Notes under the pieces: generated by a model | What the model was told of the DNA's origin: nothing | What the model saw: the letters and a program-made list of their open reading frames with translations, nothing else | Databases searched by the model: none | Source: Suillus spraguei | Lineage: Eukaryota; Basidiomycota; Agaricomycetes; Boletales; Suillaceae | Assembly: GCA_016800925.1 (NCBI GenBank) | Contig: JABCPU010000028.1 | Span: 124,001-188,000, forward strand | Direction: 5' to 3' | DNA length: 64,000 bases | Translations under genes and position numbers: made by a program | Shown here: one piece after another, positions 24,721 to 34,945 of the stretch | Layout of the letters: the number at the start of each line of letters is the position of its first letter | How positions within the stretch are numbered: the first letter of the stretch is position 1

Positions 24721-25020
24721 AGCATTGTTCTCTTTTAAAACGGACTAGGCGTTGAAACTAGATCCATCTAGGATCAACGAACCACTAGCACGTGGTGTTG
24801 ATAACAGGTTGGCCGCGGACAATGTTGTAAATCACAATCATACCCAGTCGGCCACCAGCGAACGTGGGCTGATAAATTGATTACAGACGTGGCGGCGCGA
24901 AGTTGTTCTCTTTCAAAATAAACTAGGCGTTCAACTAGTTCCATCTAGGGTCAACTGAAACACTTGCACGGACCGATAACAGTAGTGTGGAGTTGATAAC
25001 AGGTTGGCCGCCAGTGAACG
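24721..25020. repeat. Diverged direct repeat, unit about 100 bp
   Basis: 24721-24818 and 24897-25011 share TTGTTCTCTTT, ACTAGGCGTT, TCCATCTAGG and GTTGATAACAGGTTGGCCGC. Non-coding. Confidence 0.65.
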
Positions 25021-25644
25021 TTCAACGGCTAGCATTAGTACCTGTATCGCAACTGAAACAGAATATGTCATGCTCAGGATGTACAGTCATACTGGCCTCT
25101 TACCCTATTTTGTCGCCATTCGACTGGTAGGAGCCAATGATACTGGAGAAGTTCAAACTATATTTGCGGCGGCTAATGCCCAGCTCCGAACATTTGATAC
25201 GATTATCACCCCAATTTCAGCCCATTCAAGCATTGAATCGCGCAATCACCGCTCAATTTCAGGCATCGAAGGGATAACACGTGACCCTAGATATGGCGAA
25301 GCTGTGACACTGACACCACTCAAATCTTGTGAACGAGCATAAAGGATTTCCGGAATCTGCCGATGACTTTAGCCATCCTTCTTTATTCAAGAATCTTCGC
25401 GAACATCACCCAAATATGTACTTGCATGCTCATAGAGGACTTCCGTCGCAGGAAGAAGTCATATTCGGCGGAGGCTCGAATACCACGAGAGATAGGAGTT
25501 GCGGTACCTATAAGATAGAAACAAGTCCAATATAATATGTATGACGCACCCATAGCGGTCCATAGTGGCACATAAAACCAATAGTTAAGCCGCCGAAATC
25601 CACTGCTGAAATGGGTAAAATTCTATATCGAAAGGTCTCTGTGT

Positions 25645-27050
25645 CTAGAGTCTGGGCTTTCTAAATCCACCAAAAGTCTGGTTTTGGATGATAGCTAGCA
25701 AAGCATACAAGGTTTCAATACGCTGTGTGGCAGATATCAGCTATGATAGTAGGGACTGCTTACCGGCACGTTTACCCCCACTTCCTTGGCTATTCTGACC
25801 ACCTCTCCAAAAATCATCTCCACTTCGATTGGCAGCCCGTTCTGGGCATCAAGGAGCATGCTTGGGAGAGCTGTATGAGCAGAGTCTCTGTGTATCTTTG
25901 CAGTACGTAATGAAATGTCGTCAATGAGGGAAGAAGAAGGTAGTCCATGTTCGTTATCCGGGTAGTCCAATGCGTGCCCTAGCAAACAGGTAAGACATGC
26001 GGAGAGAGGTCATACAGTTCGAAATCACCAAGGGTAATCATCTCTTGTGAAATCGCACGTAGGACAGGAATGACATCAGGTGCTGTCTGAGGTGCGACAT
26101 AAGGACTGTACGATTGGCCCTTCTTAGGTGGAGGTCGGAATATCGTTGCAGGAGAAAATCTGGTGAAGGTGGAGAACGAAGAGAATGCAACATTCCAAAA
26201 TGTCTTGGCAAATTTCTTATGCTGGATCTCCGTTGCAATAGTCATTTCTGAACCTCCTGTTTTAAGCATGGCTCCAAGATCTCTCAAAATAGTTGTCAAG
26301 TGGTCTCCATTCCAATGGTAATACGATCCTATGTTCACACGAAATCAATGTCAGAGATCCGGAAGAGTTGCTCGAGGCATGAATCTTTGCTCACATAATT
26401 TTTGTGAACGACTACATTCTTCTCCACCAAATTTGTTCCAACTCATACAACAGTCCTGATGATCTTTGGTTCACCTTGATTGAGAGCCTTGGCGCTATGA
26501 TACAAGTCTCGCTCCACTCTGAGTCCATTTTGAAGTAAGACGTAAGTAGGCTTTCGCCGTACGGACTACTGGAAAGTGACGGTTCTAGGATCCGAGATGT
26601 CTGGCATCGCCTTGGTTGTCGTGATCACATAGGAATACGGCTTGTCAGCAGCTTCTGGCACCAACGATACCACCACAATCCCAAGAAAAACAGTGATAGT
26701 TACCGCAAGGAATATATCGGTCTTGCTTGCGGCGGTAAGGTTTCTAGCGCTCATGAGTGCCATACTTTTCGCTCCTGAGGTTTGTGCCCTTGGCTAGTTG
26801 GGTTAGCTTCAAAGTCGACTCTCGATGAGACGACTTAATAGTAATTCACCATCAACAACATCATAGTTACTTCGAGCAACAGCAGTGACTCGTGCGAGCT
26901 TGCTGCTTTGAAGGATGCAACCACCACCTACGAGTGAGATCAGTATCAGTACTATTAAATTGTCACATATAATGTCGACGGTTGGGAGGAATGAGAATGT
27001 TTACATAAGCTTCTGCCAACGAGTAAGACGTCTTTCATATTTGCAGCCAT
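25645..27050 (-). pseudogene. Ketopantoate reductase-like gene, copy A, inactivated
   Basis: This is the counterpart of the gene at 34946-36443. The start (MAANMKDVLLVG, ATG at 27050) survives. A deletion of about 40 bp then removes the rest of the Rossmann glycine motif (GLGAVGTI) and the first intron donor. A second lesion removes bases around the GMYRHGDYL block and the following SPEEKA segment, breaking the frame near 26320. Elsewhere the protein is well kept: LLQNGLRVERDLYHS is in frame here although broken in copy B. The C-terminal domain (LPSMLLDAQNGLPIEVE, RIETLYALLA) is preserved. Without the NADPH-binding loop it cannot work as a reductase. It is most likely a decaying duplicate. 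Confidence 0.75.
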
Positions 27051-27597
27051 CTCACAAATAACGAGTCTAAGGACAAACACTAATAGCCACGACTTGCAGT
27101 TGCAGGATGGTAATATATGTTGTCTCGCACTCTCAAGATCTCAAGATCTCACGGGCCACGGCGCTTCAAGCTCAAGTCACGTCTTCCTCTACTGTACCCG
27201 CCCGCCAGCGCTATGAGTAGCCTATGATCCGGCAAAATATTGGCGCCAGATAAATTATAACTATAGTTCATGGCTAGTATTTACCGTCATTTGTGAGTGT
27301 TCTGCTAGTTAGTGAATTGTCGTTGACCGCAATTCGCGAGCCTGAGAAAGCTGGTGAACTTGAACTTGAAGTTCGCCGTCAGGTCAGCTGAAGTTCTGAA
27401 CACGCCTTTTGGAATTCAGGAATCCACTGGCAGTGGCTCTCTAGCCTTATCTATCACCCACTCGTTCCAGTGTGTTTGGTTGACAAGTTGAGCGACAACG
27501 CTGTCATTTCACCTGCGCGAATGGGAATTGCACACGGAAGATATTCGTTTACGGCGTGGGCCGTCGAGACACAGAATATCAAGAAAGGCGTTCAGGC

Positions 27598-27990
27598 TCA
27601 TACTGGCAGTATCACAATGCGACCAACCATCTTCATTGAACCAGCCCTCCATGTATCATCTACCCTGGAGTCGCACGTCCGAGATTGCTTATCCTGCTGA
27701 TTAACGTCAAGAAGCGGATCAAGCGCTGATACTATGGTGTCAGCAAGCGCCCAGAGCCCACTGGAATGTGGTCGAATACTTCCATGTCCCATCAACAGTA
27801 AGCAGTAAACGAGAGCAGTGCAGCATCGCCTTCAAGAGGTGAGTGATAAGTCAGCTCGCAGATAACCTCATCCAAGCTGTTAATGGAGAGGATGTTTTTT
27901 CGCCAGGGATGATGCACTTGCTGATAGTGCCCACCGCTGATTCATTCACCCGCCGCGGCGTTGCCGCATTGGCGAATTTTTAACTCCTCT
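27598..27990 (-). pseudogene. Unrecognised duplicated gene, copy A, frameshifted
   Basis: This matches the minus-strand frame at 37306-36959 (SSGLWALADTIVSALDPLLD is shared). The upstream half is out of frame and has stops. The family is unknown to me. Confidence 0.5.
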
Positions 27991-28064
27991 CGCATCGAGG
28001 AATAGAAAGGATCTTTCGGCAAAACGTGGGAGTTGCGATACCTGTAAGATAGAAACAAGTTATG

Positions 28065-28312
28065 GAAAGCCAGACCACCGTGCTCTACTTTCAAGGCTTC
28101 TGCTTCTCAGAACCTTCCTAGTAAGGTAAGTAGCTTTTATTGACCTCCGAACACCTTGTGCGGCTTGCGACTGTTCGCAAAATATAAAATTTATCGACTT
28201 TCGGTTATTTAATGCGTGTGCAGGAGCTTCGGCTGCAAGAAATATATCTTGTGAAAACAGACAATGAAAAAAAAAAAATAGTACTAATTTGTGCTTGCGA
28301 AGCATATACTGG
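28065..28312 (+). repeat. Dispersed repeat R3, copy 1
   Basis: 28065-28312 matches 58637-58856: GGAAAGCCAGACCACCGTGC at the start, then GAGCTTCGGCTGCAAGAAAT and ATATCTTGTGAAA. Its first 70 bp also recur in inverted orientation at 32800-32875 and 34797-34855. The recurring end, TGGAAAGYCAGACCACCGTG, suggests an element terminus. Family unknown. Confidence 0.7.
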
Positions 28313-28433
28313 ATGACTTTCCGTAGGCTGAAATATTCTGATTAGAATATCATATCATATATTTACCCTTATTAGGCAGGTGTGCCGCGATGCCGCTGTT
28401 CATTTACAGTCAGTTCGTAACCATGTGTCATCT

Positions 28434-28490
28434 ACCCCCCCCAATAAACCTTAATTCTATTGGGGGGGTACCCCCCCAATAGACTTTACA
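28434..28490. repeat. Short C7/G7 palindrome
   Basis: CCCCCCCAATA, a 10-base loop region, TATTGGGGGGG, then TACCCCCCCAATAG. The 7-base C and G tracts pair to form a stem, and the C7AATAG motif is repeated once more directly after it. Possibly a tiny fold-back element. Confidence 0.6.
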
Positions 28491-28796
28491 GACGACTTAC
28501 ATCCGTTTTAGGCCACTAACGCCAGCGATATCCGCTGACATAATCAGCCTTGCTTGAGATGCATGTCACATAATGCGGCACCTCGCACAGTAATACTGAG
28601 GTACGTTTCAACTTTTAATCAAGTACGCTAAAGTCTTTTCCTCCCGCCACTATCTAGGTGATTCTAAGTGCCCAGAACGACGTCCCAAGTTCTCTGTGCC
28701 CACTAATGGAGTGCCTACCTGACCTGTATGCCACCAGTGCCTCCAATCTCGCCCAATGCAACCTAGTAGTATCGATTTCCCGTCACTTCTTACGTT

Positions 28797-29363
28797 CTAT
28801 CTGTGAAGATATCGCGTGACAGTACTGGGGATGATAGCGAAGATCTGCTGGAGGCTAATGGCATGCATAGTAGAGTTGAGATAATGTAGCACAAGCCCAA
28901 GTGCCCCTGCAGCATCAAGGGAGCGTTTATCTATCCTTGGAGTTCCGTGCGCAGAGACATCCTCACGAGGTATTGGTGTCTCATACCAGGCTTGCGCAAA
29001 GCCTGCAGTAAGTAGTGAGGAGAGGGTGGGCACATCAACGCCCATTGTAGTGATGAAGGCTCTATCATGTTGACTATCGTATAGCACCTTCCATGGGGTG
29101 TTGATACGAGGATTTGGAAGTAGTTGGGGTCGGAAAAGGTACAAACGATGTGGGTGCTGAGTGTCAATGCGCTCTTGTCGTGATACCTCACTCCCAGCAA
29201 TGATAGCGGCAGTGAGCACCCTAAGTCTCTCATCGTCATCGAAATGTTCAGCCTCGTCTTTGTCGAGAAGCAGTTGCTGGACTGCAAAGTTATCGTCCAC
29301 CAAGGACCAGACTAAATTTGATTGAATGAGCGCACGGGGGATTATTTCAGTATACATTAACAT
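28797..29363 (-). mobile_element. Harbinger-type transposase, N-terminal half only
   Basis: A 188-codon open frame ends with KRSLDAAGALGLVLHYLNST, then MHAISLQQIFAIIPSTVTRY and a stop. This is the N-terminal helix-turn-helix region of fungal DDE_Tnp_4 (PIF/Harbinger) transposases, recalled from related agaricomycete proteins. The DDE catalytic domain is missing, so the copy cannot move on its own. TPWKVLYDSQHDRAFITTMG in it links it to smaller scraps at 1025-1375 and 29986-30112. Confidence 0.65.
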
Positions 29364-30504
29364 ATCAGCGGTATTGGTAATATTTTTAAGACTCCGGTAT
29401 ATTCTATTCTGGATTATTTTGCCTACGGAAAGTCATCCACTATAAGAAGACGCGATGGCTTCTAGAGAGGGTTTAGTTCGGATATATGTTCCATCTTGGT
29501 GAACAGTAATTGCGATGATTTAGACACACCGTCGTATATGCCCCAACAGCAAAAAATGTTCAAAATACCAATAGATTTCTCTGCCTGCAATGTTCTTCTT
29601 GATCGTGAGTGCATTCTAAATCACTGCAGATATTCTACAGTGGTCCTCAGCGCACATCTACAGACATCAATTCATCCCGACTAAGCCCCAAGAGGAACTA
29701 CATGAAACCTGCACTAGCCTCATGGAGCTCATGACACAATATAAATTAGCGAGTGACTTCCCGCAGCATCTAGAATCCTAGATATTGTTCTAAATCTTAT
29801 TTGCCGGAGATTCGGCTCAAGTACATCAACTTTCTAGAAACATGTTCTAAACCACAAACCCAAATGCTTCTAGATTTTAATACACGTTTTAAACCTAAAC
29901 ATGGACGACGACGATGCTGATCTATATCAACTATAAAGCATCTTGGTGCAGTCATTTTTGTCAGGAGCCAAAGAATCATAACATGAACGCCTCGCACGTC
30001 GGCGAGCAAGAAGAACATATCATCTTATTCGAAGTGACCTACTTTAATCCCCGTGCCAACATACCTTGGAAGGCTCGGTACTTGGCTCGCAATGATCGGA
30101 ACTTACATGAGTGAGTTTTGGGCAATAGTCAACATCCATTCCGCCCTGAAAAAATGAGTTGTTGTCAGTGCACGTACAATGGTCTATGCAAATGTCAATC
30201 ATACCAGAGGTTTCCGACATTGCATTGTCGCGGTGTTTGAAAGCTATCATTTAGAACAAGATTTGAATCTAGAAAGGGGGTCCTGCCGATATCAATCTAG
30301 AACTAGGTCAGTTTGACGTGCGGACTTACAAAACGCCGACATTTGACAGCGGCACGTCGGTATGAGACGTTTAGAACATAGATCTAGAACAGTGTTCTAA
30401 ACGCTGCGGGAAGTCATCCAGTGTTTTAAGCGTGTGTCCGAAGGCACGACTCGCCGTGGAATAAATATTAATGTTGCAACAACAATTTTCACCAGGGCTA
30501 AGGA
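29364..30504. other. Repeat debris including a transposase scrap
   Basis: The plus strand at 29986-30112 reads FNPRANIPWKARYLARNDRN, another decayed piece of the Harbinger-type transposase N-terminus. The rest (for example repeated TTCTAAA/TTCTAGA motifs at 29780-29900 and 30250-30420) shows no gene. Confidence 0.45.
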
Positions 30505-30715
30505 CTAGTTAAGGTGTGTTCTGATAGAAAAAAAAAGCATTGTCAGCGGTAGGTTTCGAACCTATACAGCCTAAGAGAAACAGATTTTGATTCTGTTGTG
30601 GCAACCACCTGGCTAGGACCAGCTACGGTGAACTTCCAAAGAAACCACTTATCAGTGAATATCAATGTGTGTTCAGATAGAAAAAAACTCGTTGTCGGCA
30701 CGTTTCAAACCTGCA
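30505..30715 (-). repeat. tRNA-Leu(CAA)-like tandem units, array 1 (two units, second cut)
   Basis: Unit one (core 30542-30621) has the anticodon-like arm AACAGA/ATCAAAA/TCTGTT and an imperfect T-arm on the minus strand, followed by a nine-T run. Unit two, 152 bp on, keeps only the T-arm and T-run; at 30725 it passes into sequence that recurs inverted at 33612-33657. See array 2 for the full description. Confidence 0.65.
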
Positions 30716-31439
30716 TAGTCCAAGTGGACGATAGGTTACGGTTCGATTTGCCGCGACGTATTTTGAAGTCCGATCAATGTTTGTTCTAGTCTTGAACTAC
30801 ATATTTGTAGACCTCAAGTTGAATATAATTTTGTGTCACAAAAAGTCACGAGTGCGGTTGCTTACTACTATCGGTAATGGTCGGACTCGCGCCAATTCCC
30901 GACCCCGGAGCTCCGTGTCTTGAGCTGCGAATTCCGGCACGGCTTCAAAGGTCCGTGCATAAGACACAAGTATCTTAGACGCGGGTCACACGGTATACAA
31001 TCTCGCTGTCCGTTTAGTTACGCTGGCAAAGGGAAGCAGCGTGAGCACGTTATTAATCAATACACTTGTCCCATAGACAAAGAATTGTGAAGATGAGAGT
31101 CTGCAGGCCTTGCGATTTGACCGAGAACCAATCAGTGTACGAACCCCTTGAAGCTGCTCAGGAATAAACAAAGAAACAACCAACGGAGGCTGAGTTTGAA
31201 GTTTGCGAGTCAGTTCATAGATATCCAAGGTGGTGTAACGCCAAGGAAGCTTCACCGGCTACGCAATCTACTGCAATCAAGGTAGTGAGAGGACTCAGAG
31301 GAGGGGATTTACGCAGAGCACAATATAATTAGTGTTTCGAACGTGTCCGAAGGCATGACTTGCCATAGAGTAAATATCAATGTTGCATCAACAATTTGCA
31401 CAGGGGCTAAGACCAGTTAAGATGGACCTACCTCTAAGG
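30716..31439. other. No gene recognised
   Basis: Only an 89-codon minus-strand frame (31255-30986) of unknown nature. 30725-30760 is repeated inverted at 33612-33657. Confidence 0.35.
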
Positions 31440-32125
31440 AAACCATCCATGAGTGGATGTCAAGGTGTGTTCCAATAAAAAAATGCTGTCGTCAGCAGGT
31501 TTCGAACCTGCACAGGAAAGAGAAACAGATTTTGATTCTGTTGTGGAAACCATCAGGCTAACACTAGTTACAATGAACTGTCAAAGAAACCATCATGAGT
31601 GAATATCAAGGTGTGTTCCGATAGAAAAAACCTTGTCGTCGGCCAAGAGAAACAGATTTTGACATTGTCGTGGCAACCACGAGGCTAACACCAGCGACGG
31701 TGAACTTTCAAGGACCATCCACGAGTGAACATCAAAGTGTGTTCTGATAGAAAAAACCTCGTCATCGGCAGGTTTTGAACCCGCACAGTCCAAGATAAAC
31801 AGATTTTGATTCTGTTGTGGCAACCGCCTAGCTAAGACCAGTTACGATACATCTAAAGAAGCCATCCATGGGCGAATGTCAAGGTGTGTTTCGATAGAAA
31901 AAAACCTTGTCGTCGGCAGGTTTCAAACCTGCACAGTCCAAGAGAAACAGATTTTGATTCTGTTGTGACAACCACCTGACTAAGACCAGTTGCGGTGAAC
32001 TTCTAAAGAAACCGTCCATGAATGAATGTCAAAGTGCGTTCTGATAGAAAAACCTGTATTTCAGCAGGTTTCGAACCTGCGTAGTCCAAGAGAAACATTC
32101 TGTTGTGGTAACCACACTAGCCAGG
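31440..32125 (-). repeat. tRNA-Leu(CAA)-like tandem array 2 (five units)
   Basis: Units of about 126-151 bp repeat head to tail. On the minus strand each consensus unit has an A-box-like TTAGCCAGGTGG, a 6-bp anticodon-like stem with 7-base loop ATCAAAA (U33, anticodon CAA), a class II-length variable region, and a T-arm GCAGG-TTCGAAA-CCTGC carrying a good B box. A run of 5-8 T follows, then TATCGGAACACACC. That order is a Pol III transcription unit. The acceptor and D stems do not pair well, so these are not ordinary tRNAs. Units are variably damaged: the unit at 31632 lacks the T-arm and the one at 32060 lacks the anticodon loop. Confidence 0.7.
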
Positions 32126-32159
32126 TTAAAGTCTTTGACTCTCCCACTTGACGACTCAT

Positions 32160-32690
32160 CCTAACTTGACAACTTATGGGGCCCCTGATTGACACTGCCC
32201 GAAAAGATGACATGGATAGTAAAGTTCGAGTCTGAACGTCTACGAGACAATAGAATTGCCCCGACGAGGGACGAAGACTGAGATAACTCTAATTCACCAT
32301 CATTAGCAGCAAGTTCAATGTGATTGACATTACCACTAAGTATACAAGGAGTTTCTGGAAACACAGAAGGAAATGAGCAGATACTAGAAAATGAGGACAG
32401 TGACACACTGTCACTACCTTGAAGGCCAGACATGGAGGATTGGAGACGGAAGTCTCATCTTCCCACAAAACGGTGGTCACGCAGCAATGCAGTTCATCCC
32501 AAATATAACATCGAGACCTCACGCGACCTCAAACTCGATATCGGTAGTGGGAGCACGGCAATAAATCACTGAGGCCATGGGGATTTCAGCGAAACGCGAA
32601 CTTGGGCCCAAATGGCTGAGCGAACAAGCAATCGAAGAAGACGAGAGAAGAATACCATTCAAGGACAAGAGCAACAGACGCAGGAAGACA
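32160..32690 (-). mobile_element. Repeat R2, retropepsin-like ORF fragment, copy 1
   Basis: On the minus strand the repeat reads ...EFEVA, a stop, then GLDVIFGMNCIAAWPPFCGK. Copies 2 and 3 have GLDVMFGMNWIAAW and GLDVVFGMN. The form [hydrophobic]-D-V-[ILV]-[LF]-G-M-N-W closes the protease domain of Ty3/gypsy-type polyproteins, so I read R2 as a pol fragment. The catalytic DSG segment is not visible. It directly follows tRNA-like array 2; the same join occurs at 34255 and 59985. Confidence 0.5.
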
Positions 32691-33660
32691 ATCGATTTGA
32701 ATGATGTCCCAGTGGTAAAACACGATATAACCCACTCTCTTATGGTAGCGGGAATAAATCTACGTGACACATTAGGGTGTTCTGAAACCAATGCAAGCAC
32801 TTACCTTACTAGGAAGGTTCCGAGAAGTGGAAGCTTTGGAAGCAGAGCACGGTGGTCTGACTTTCCATAGAGCAGCAGTCTTCGTACAAATCCCTGCTCT
32901 CTTCTGCACACAACGGGGGCAACAAGGGTCAGTACAGATGCGGACAGAGTTTGCAAGCCGTCGTGATAATATTGATCGTCGTAATGAGACCATACATGAT
33001 TGTCATGCTGTCTCAAAGCCATATGGGATGCGGGAGAAGGAGAAAAGACAGTGGGAATATACTTCAGGCTAGATAGACCGGTCGAAATGTCTGTTAAGAA
33101 TTATACCAACTGTCGATAGTAGGAATGCGCGCAGGACCAGATGTCAACTCCACGGTGACCCCATTATGATTGGAAACAAAACGCAGCACAATGCAGTCAT
33201 GCAGAAAAGACGATAGCACGGAAAAATCTCGACTCATCGTTAACATAAATAACAGTGAGAATATCAGTGAAAGGTCCAATGACTTGATAGCAATTAAAGG
33301 CACAGTCGACGACTGAGATCAACATACGCAGTGAGAAACACAACACCGACTACTGTCATAGCGGGAATGAAGCACTGCGCAGCCTGAGTGAGTCACATAT
33401 CCTGGAGGGTAAGGGCTGCTCAGTGAGCTCAGGGAAGGAATCCGAAGGATAGATTCATTCGCCACTAATGTTGTGATATCAATAGTAATGCTCGCCAGCA
33501 GCTGCGGATCTACCTCAGTGAGCACGGCGCGCAGAGTCGCCGCAGACTGGCGTAGATATGATTTGTGATTCATGTGTATACCGATAAAGTTCGGAACAAA
33601 CATTGGTCGGACTTCAAAATAAGTTGCGGCATATCGGCAAATCGAACCGTAACCTATCGT
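32691..33660 (-). other. Decayed unknown sequence with R3 end
   Basis: 32800-32875 is the end of repeat R3 in inverted orientation. Minus-strand frames between 33924 and 32801 read like fragments of one protein (ASITIDITTLVANESILRIP; SRDFSVLSSFLHDCIVLRFV) but are broken by stops. I recognise no family. Confidence 0.35.
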
Positions 33661-34252
33661 CCACCATACAAGAGAAACAGATTTTGATTCTGTTGTGGCA
33701 ACCACCTGGCTAGGACCAGCTACAGTGAACTTCCAAAGAAACCACCCATCAGTGAATATAAAGGTGCGTTGCGATAAGAAAAAAAACCTCGTCATCGGCA
33801 GGTTTCGAACCTGCACTGTCCAGAGAAACAGATTTTGATTCTGTTGTGGCAACCACCTGGCTAATACCAGTTGCGGTGAACTTCTAAAGAAACCATTCAT
33901 GAGTGAATATGATAGGAACCTCATCGTCAGCAGGTTTCAACCCTGCGTAGTCCAAGAGGAACAGATTTTGATTCTGTTGTCAACCACCTAGTTACGGTGA
34001 ACTCCTAAAGAAACCATGAATTATTATACTTATTATATATATATCTATTTAATATTTGATCATCGAACTTTTGAGCATCCAAATCCACGAACTTTGAACT
34101 CCCCTATTAAATATTAATAATTAAATAGATTAGTAATTAAATAATTACATAAATATAATTAAGGTGTGTTCCGATAGGCAGGTTTCGAACCTCCACAGTC
34201 CAAGAGAAACAGATTTTGATTCCGTTGTTGTAACCACGCCAGACTACTTTAA
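33661..34252 (-). repeat. tRNA-Leu(CAA)-like tandem array 3 (four units, AT-rich insert)
   Basis: Cores lie near 33665-33722, 33789-33870, 33921-33990 and 34178-34250. An AT-rich stretch of about 130 bp (34020-34160) interrupts the array before the last unit. The last unit is of the variant type that borders R2 in all arrays (TAACCACG-CCAGACTAC). Confidence 0.65.
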
Positions 34253-34254
34253 TT

Positions 34255-34796
34255 ATTGCACTTGACGACACTTCCTGGGGACCCTGATTGACACGGCCCG
34301 AAAAAGATGACATGGACAATAAAGTTCGAGTCTGAACGTTTACGAGACAATAAAACTGCCCTGACGAGGGACTGAGATAATTCTAATTCACCATCATCAG
34401 CAGGTTCAATATGATCGACATTACCACTAAGTATACATGAAGTTTCTAGATACACAGAAGGAAATCAGCAGAGATTACAAAGCGAGGACAATGAGACATT
34501 GTCACCACCTTGAAGGGAATCAAACATAGGGATTGGAGACGGGTGTCTCGTCTTCCCACAAAACGGTGGCCACGCAGCAATCCAGTTCATTCCAAACATA
34601 ACATCGAGACCACACGCGACCTCGAACTCGACATCGGTAGTGAGCGCACGGCAATGAATTACTGAGACCACGTAAATTTCAGCGAAACGCGAACTTGGGC
34701 TCAAATGGCCGAGCGAACGAGCAATCGAAGAAGAGATGAGACAAGAATACGATTAAAGGTCAAAGGCACACTGCCAATGAAAGTACTACGAATGTC
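34255..34796 (-). mobile_element. Repeat R2, retropepsin-like ORF fragment, copy 2
   Basis: Same repeat as 32160-32690. This copy reads FEVACGLDVMFGMNWIAAWP without the stop found in copy 1 and stays open for 79 codons (34704-34465). Confidence 0.5.
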
Positions 34797-34855
34797 TGAG
34801 AAGTGGAAGTTTTGGAAGTAGAGCACAGTAGTCTGGCTTTCCATAACAAGTCCTT
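34797..34855 (-). repeat. Repeat R3 end, inverted
   Basis: About 60 bp matching the first part of R3 (28065) in reverse, ending CTGGCTTTCCATAA, immediately next to the start of segmental duplication copy B. Confidence 0.55.
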
Positions 34856-34945
34856 GATACAACTATGACGCACATAAACCAATAGTTAAGCCGTCAAAAT
34901 ATGCTGTTGAAATGGGTAAAATTCTATATCGGAGTGTCTCTGTGT

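Larger units (their letters stand above)
25496..28061. repeat. Segmental duplication copy A, with flanking direct repeats
   Basis: 25567-28033 matches 34869-37368 in the same orientation over about 2.5 kb, at roughly 85% identity by eye. It carries a ketopantoate-reductase-like gene copy and an unrecognised gene. Copy A alone is bracketed by a 30 bp direct repeat, GGAGTTGCGRTACCTRTAAG then ATAGAAACAAG, at 25496-25526 and 28031-28061. Confidence 0.8.

Noticed and set aside
30542..30621. Calling the repeat units true tRNA-Leu genes
   Set aside because: The D stem does not pair and the acceptor stem has only about four of seven pairs, so they cannot be standard tRNAs.
31440..32125. CRISPR array
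   Set aside because: The repeats are spaced at about 140-150 bp with related spacers, carry tRNA-like parts, and the organism is a fungus.
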